Assembly (NCBI GenBank): GCA_007130865.1
Contig: SLRR01000247.1
Location: 1-34,281, forward strand
DNA: 34,281 nt
Reading direction: 5' to 3'
From: Spirochaeta sp.
GTDB lineage: Bacteria; Spirochaetota; Spirochaetia; DSM-27196; Alkalispirochaetaceae
The notes under the pieces were generated by a model. That model was not told the origin of the DNA and searched no databases. It was given only the letters and a program-made list of their open reading frames with translations. The translations under genes were made by a program, and so were the position numbers. Below, one piece after another: positions 34,276-34,281 of the stretch; position 1 is the first letter of the stretch, and every line of letters starts with the position of its first letter.

Positions 34276-34281
34276 GACGCA

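Noticed and set aside
1-34281. CRISPR arrays, tRNA/rRNA genes, insertion sequences, prophage genes
   Set aside because: No regularly spaced repeats, cloverleaf-like sequences, transposase or phage genes were found; nearly all of the window is accounted for by ordinary metabolic and regulatory genes.

Overview
The window is about 57% G+C by eye, densely coded and without mobile elements. It looks like a chromosomal segment of a free-living, fermentative, probably salt-habitat spirochaete (Spirochaeta / Alkalispirochaeta / Marispirochaeta-like). The basis is the gene mix: 2-oxoacid:ferredoxin oxidoreductase with butyrate kinase and phosphotransbutyrylase, a large PEP/pyruvate-binding protein with receiver-like N-terminus of the kind found in spirochaetes and Bacteroidetes, and ectoine catabolism genes. 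The taxonomic placement is inference; there is no rRNA or other phylogenetic marker here.

Region 1 (1-19744) reads as an ectoine / hydroxyectoine utilisation island. It has two ectoine hydrolase (DoeA/EutD) paralogues, the first cut by the left edge. It also has EutB-like and EutC-like genes, two IclR regulators, two MFS transporters, a class III aminotransferase resembling diaminobutyrate aminotransferases (DoeD role), a phosphorylating aspartate-semialdehyde dehydrogenase, an M20 deacetylase, glutamate dehydrogenase, aspartokinase and a class I/II aminotransferase. The inferred route is ectoine -> N-acetyl-diaminobutyrate -> diaminobutyrate + acetate -> aspartate semialdehyde -> aspartate, with glutamate dehydrogenase recycling the amino acceptor. 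The usual last enzyme (non-phosphorylating DoeC) and the usual deacetylase (DoeB) are not in the window. Asd plus aspartokinase running backwards could replace DoeC and would yield ATP. That is the most novel hypothesis here.

Three transcription units of this island (gdhA; the aminotransferase-asd-M20 operon; iclR1-doeA2-eutB-eutC) share an almost identical promoter-operator cassette. It consists of a perfect TTGACA, a 17-bp spacer, a weak -10 of form NANAAT, and a 38-bp operator starting at about +1. In pairwise comparison 33 of 38 operator bases match between two copies, and 24 of 38 are invariant in all three. This physically ties GDH and the aminotransferase/Asd operon to the ectoine genes, probably through IclR1.

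Region 2 (19771-28528): a MarC-family membrane protein is divergent from a small Cys-rich protein and a PAS-PAS-AAA-Fis sigma-54 activator. These are followed by buk - P-loop ATPase - vorDBAC - ptb behind a consensus sigma-54 promoter. This operon should convert (branched-chain) 2-oxoacids to acyl-CoA, acyl-phosphate and acid with ATP formation, a metabolism known from marine spirochaetes.

Region 3 (28602-34281): histidine ammonia-lyase is divergent from a soluble PAS / HisKA_2 sensor kinase. Then comes a two-gene unit of a KamA-family radical SAM protein and a diflavin (CysJ/P450-reductase-like) reductase.

An additional pattern is that four genes (doeA1, iclR1, buk, the sensor kinase) have predicted transcription starts 0-4 nt from their start codons, suggesting leaderless mRNAs. 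I found no tRNA, rRNA, CRISPR array or insertion sequence.
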